A stretch of DNA of 14,157 nt from Spirogloea muscicola (taxonomy: Eukaryota > Streptophyta > Zygnematophyceae > Spirogloeales > Spirogloeaceae): positions 123,830 through 137,986 of the forward strand of contig WELB01000083.1 in assembly GCA_009602725.1 (NCBI GenBank), given 5' to 3'. The notes under the pieces were generated by a model that did no database searches, was not told the origin of the DNA, and saw only the letters and a program-made list of their open reading frames with translations. The position numbers and the translations under genes were made by a program. This document shows positions 13,784-14,157 of this stretch, piece by piece (within the stretch, counting starts at the first letter, position 1; every line of letters starts with the position of its first letter).

Positions 13784-14157
13784 TCAGTAACCCCTGCTAA
13801 GCAGCCTCAGGTCAGAGAGACTGAATTCCTGGAAGCGGGTCCCCCGGCCAGAGCCAGAGGCAGCAGCGAGGGCTCTGCCTGCACGCAGGTGCAGCGCGCG
13901 GGCCATAGACCTCTGCAGCGAGACGGCCAAGCGCATGCGGTACACCTGCGCTAGCGACCCTGCTGCATGGGAGTCCACCGGCTCCCCATGGAAGTGGCGG
14001 GCAATGGCGTGACGAGAGAGCTGGTTGAGCAGCTCGAGCCGCCGAGCGCCCAGCGCCCCGTGCGTATCGATGGCGAGCGGGAAGAACTCGTCTTCCCGCG
14101 GGTGATCTGCGTATTTAGCTCCTTGGCCTGAGCGGCGCAGGCTACCGCATACCCAGC
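13784..14157 (-). CDS. Non-LTR retrotransposon polyprotein, C-terminal part, cut by the right edge (copy F)
   Basis: The minus-strand frame is open for 123 codons from the right edge to TGA at 13786-13784. DEFFPLAIDTHGALG fits the FxPxAxxTxGALG motif that follows the reverse-transcriptase domain in many plant and algal LINE polyproteins. LELLNQLSRHAIARHF, GSLAQVYRMRLAVSLQRS and SDLRLLSRGY follow. No catalytic reverse-transcriptase motif is in view because the rest lies beyond the window. It is the most intact copy seen and may be part of a longer or active element. The family assignment is by motif memory, without a search. Confidence 0.72.
   Translation of the reverse strand, partial: WVCGSLRRSGQGAKYADHPREDEFFPLAIDTHGALGARRLELLNQLSRHAIARHFHGEPVDSHAAGSLAQVYRMRLAVSLQRSMARALHLRAGRALAAASGSGRGTRFQEFSLSDLRLLSRGY

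Noticed and set aside
1-14157. tRNA, rRNA, CRISPR arrays or prokaryotic operon signals
   Set aside because: None seen on either strand. The evenly recurring units are transposon tails in mixed orientation without regular spacers.

Overview
The window looks like nuclear DNA of a green-lineage eukaryote, most likely an alga. Two spliced genes on the minus strand have GT-AG introns and protein motifs closest to land-plant families. TTTAGGG-type (plant-like) telomeric repeats are scattered through introns. Exons are GC-rich, and there are no operons, bacterial ribosome-binding sites or prokaryotic gene spacing. One ambiguous base (3432) shows this is draft assembly sequence.

Two genes lie head to tail on the minus strand. 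Right to left, the first is a complete 14-exon gene (11344 down to 4877). I read it as the orthologue of TRIPP, a TRAPPII-associated trafficking protein described as plant-specific. The exons join in frame to a predicted 877-residue protein. The second (about 3490 down to 400, continuing off the left edge) is the N-terminal part of MED14, the backbone subunit of the Mediator transcription complex. Six of its exons have both ends assigned. The 5' boundary of the first recognised exon is unclear, and the exon with the start codon was not found.

The rest is mobile-element debris in two clusters, 3.57-4.43 kb (between the genes) and 11.94-14.16 kb (upstream of TRIPP). Six 5'-truncated 3' ends of one non-LTR retrotransposon (LINE) family are present on both strands. 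They are recognised by a shared C-terminal motif ending SDLRLLSRGY or a variant, followed by a stop. Around them lie about 15 copies of a short unit with a TTCATTCTTTT core and a conserved GGGCTGG...CCAGCCC hairpin. Comparison of sequences after several stop codons indicates this unit is the LINE 3' UTR or a SINE sharing it. One 116-bp version is duplicated with a single mismatch. None of this material is in the TRIPP gene body.

Degenerate AAACCCTAA/TTTAGGG arrays sit in introns of both genes, upstream of the TRIPP start codon, and directly against one LINE tail. Open frames antisense to exons and to LINE remnants are shadows. Unassigned stretches are 4.44-4.87 kb, 11.41-11.94 kb and 13.48-13.70 kb.

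Gene identities rest on remembered motifs of the Arabidopsis proteins; no database search was run.
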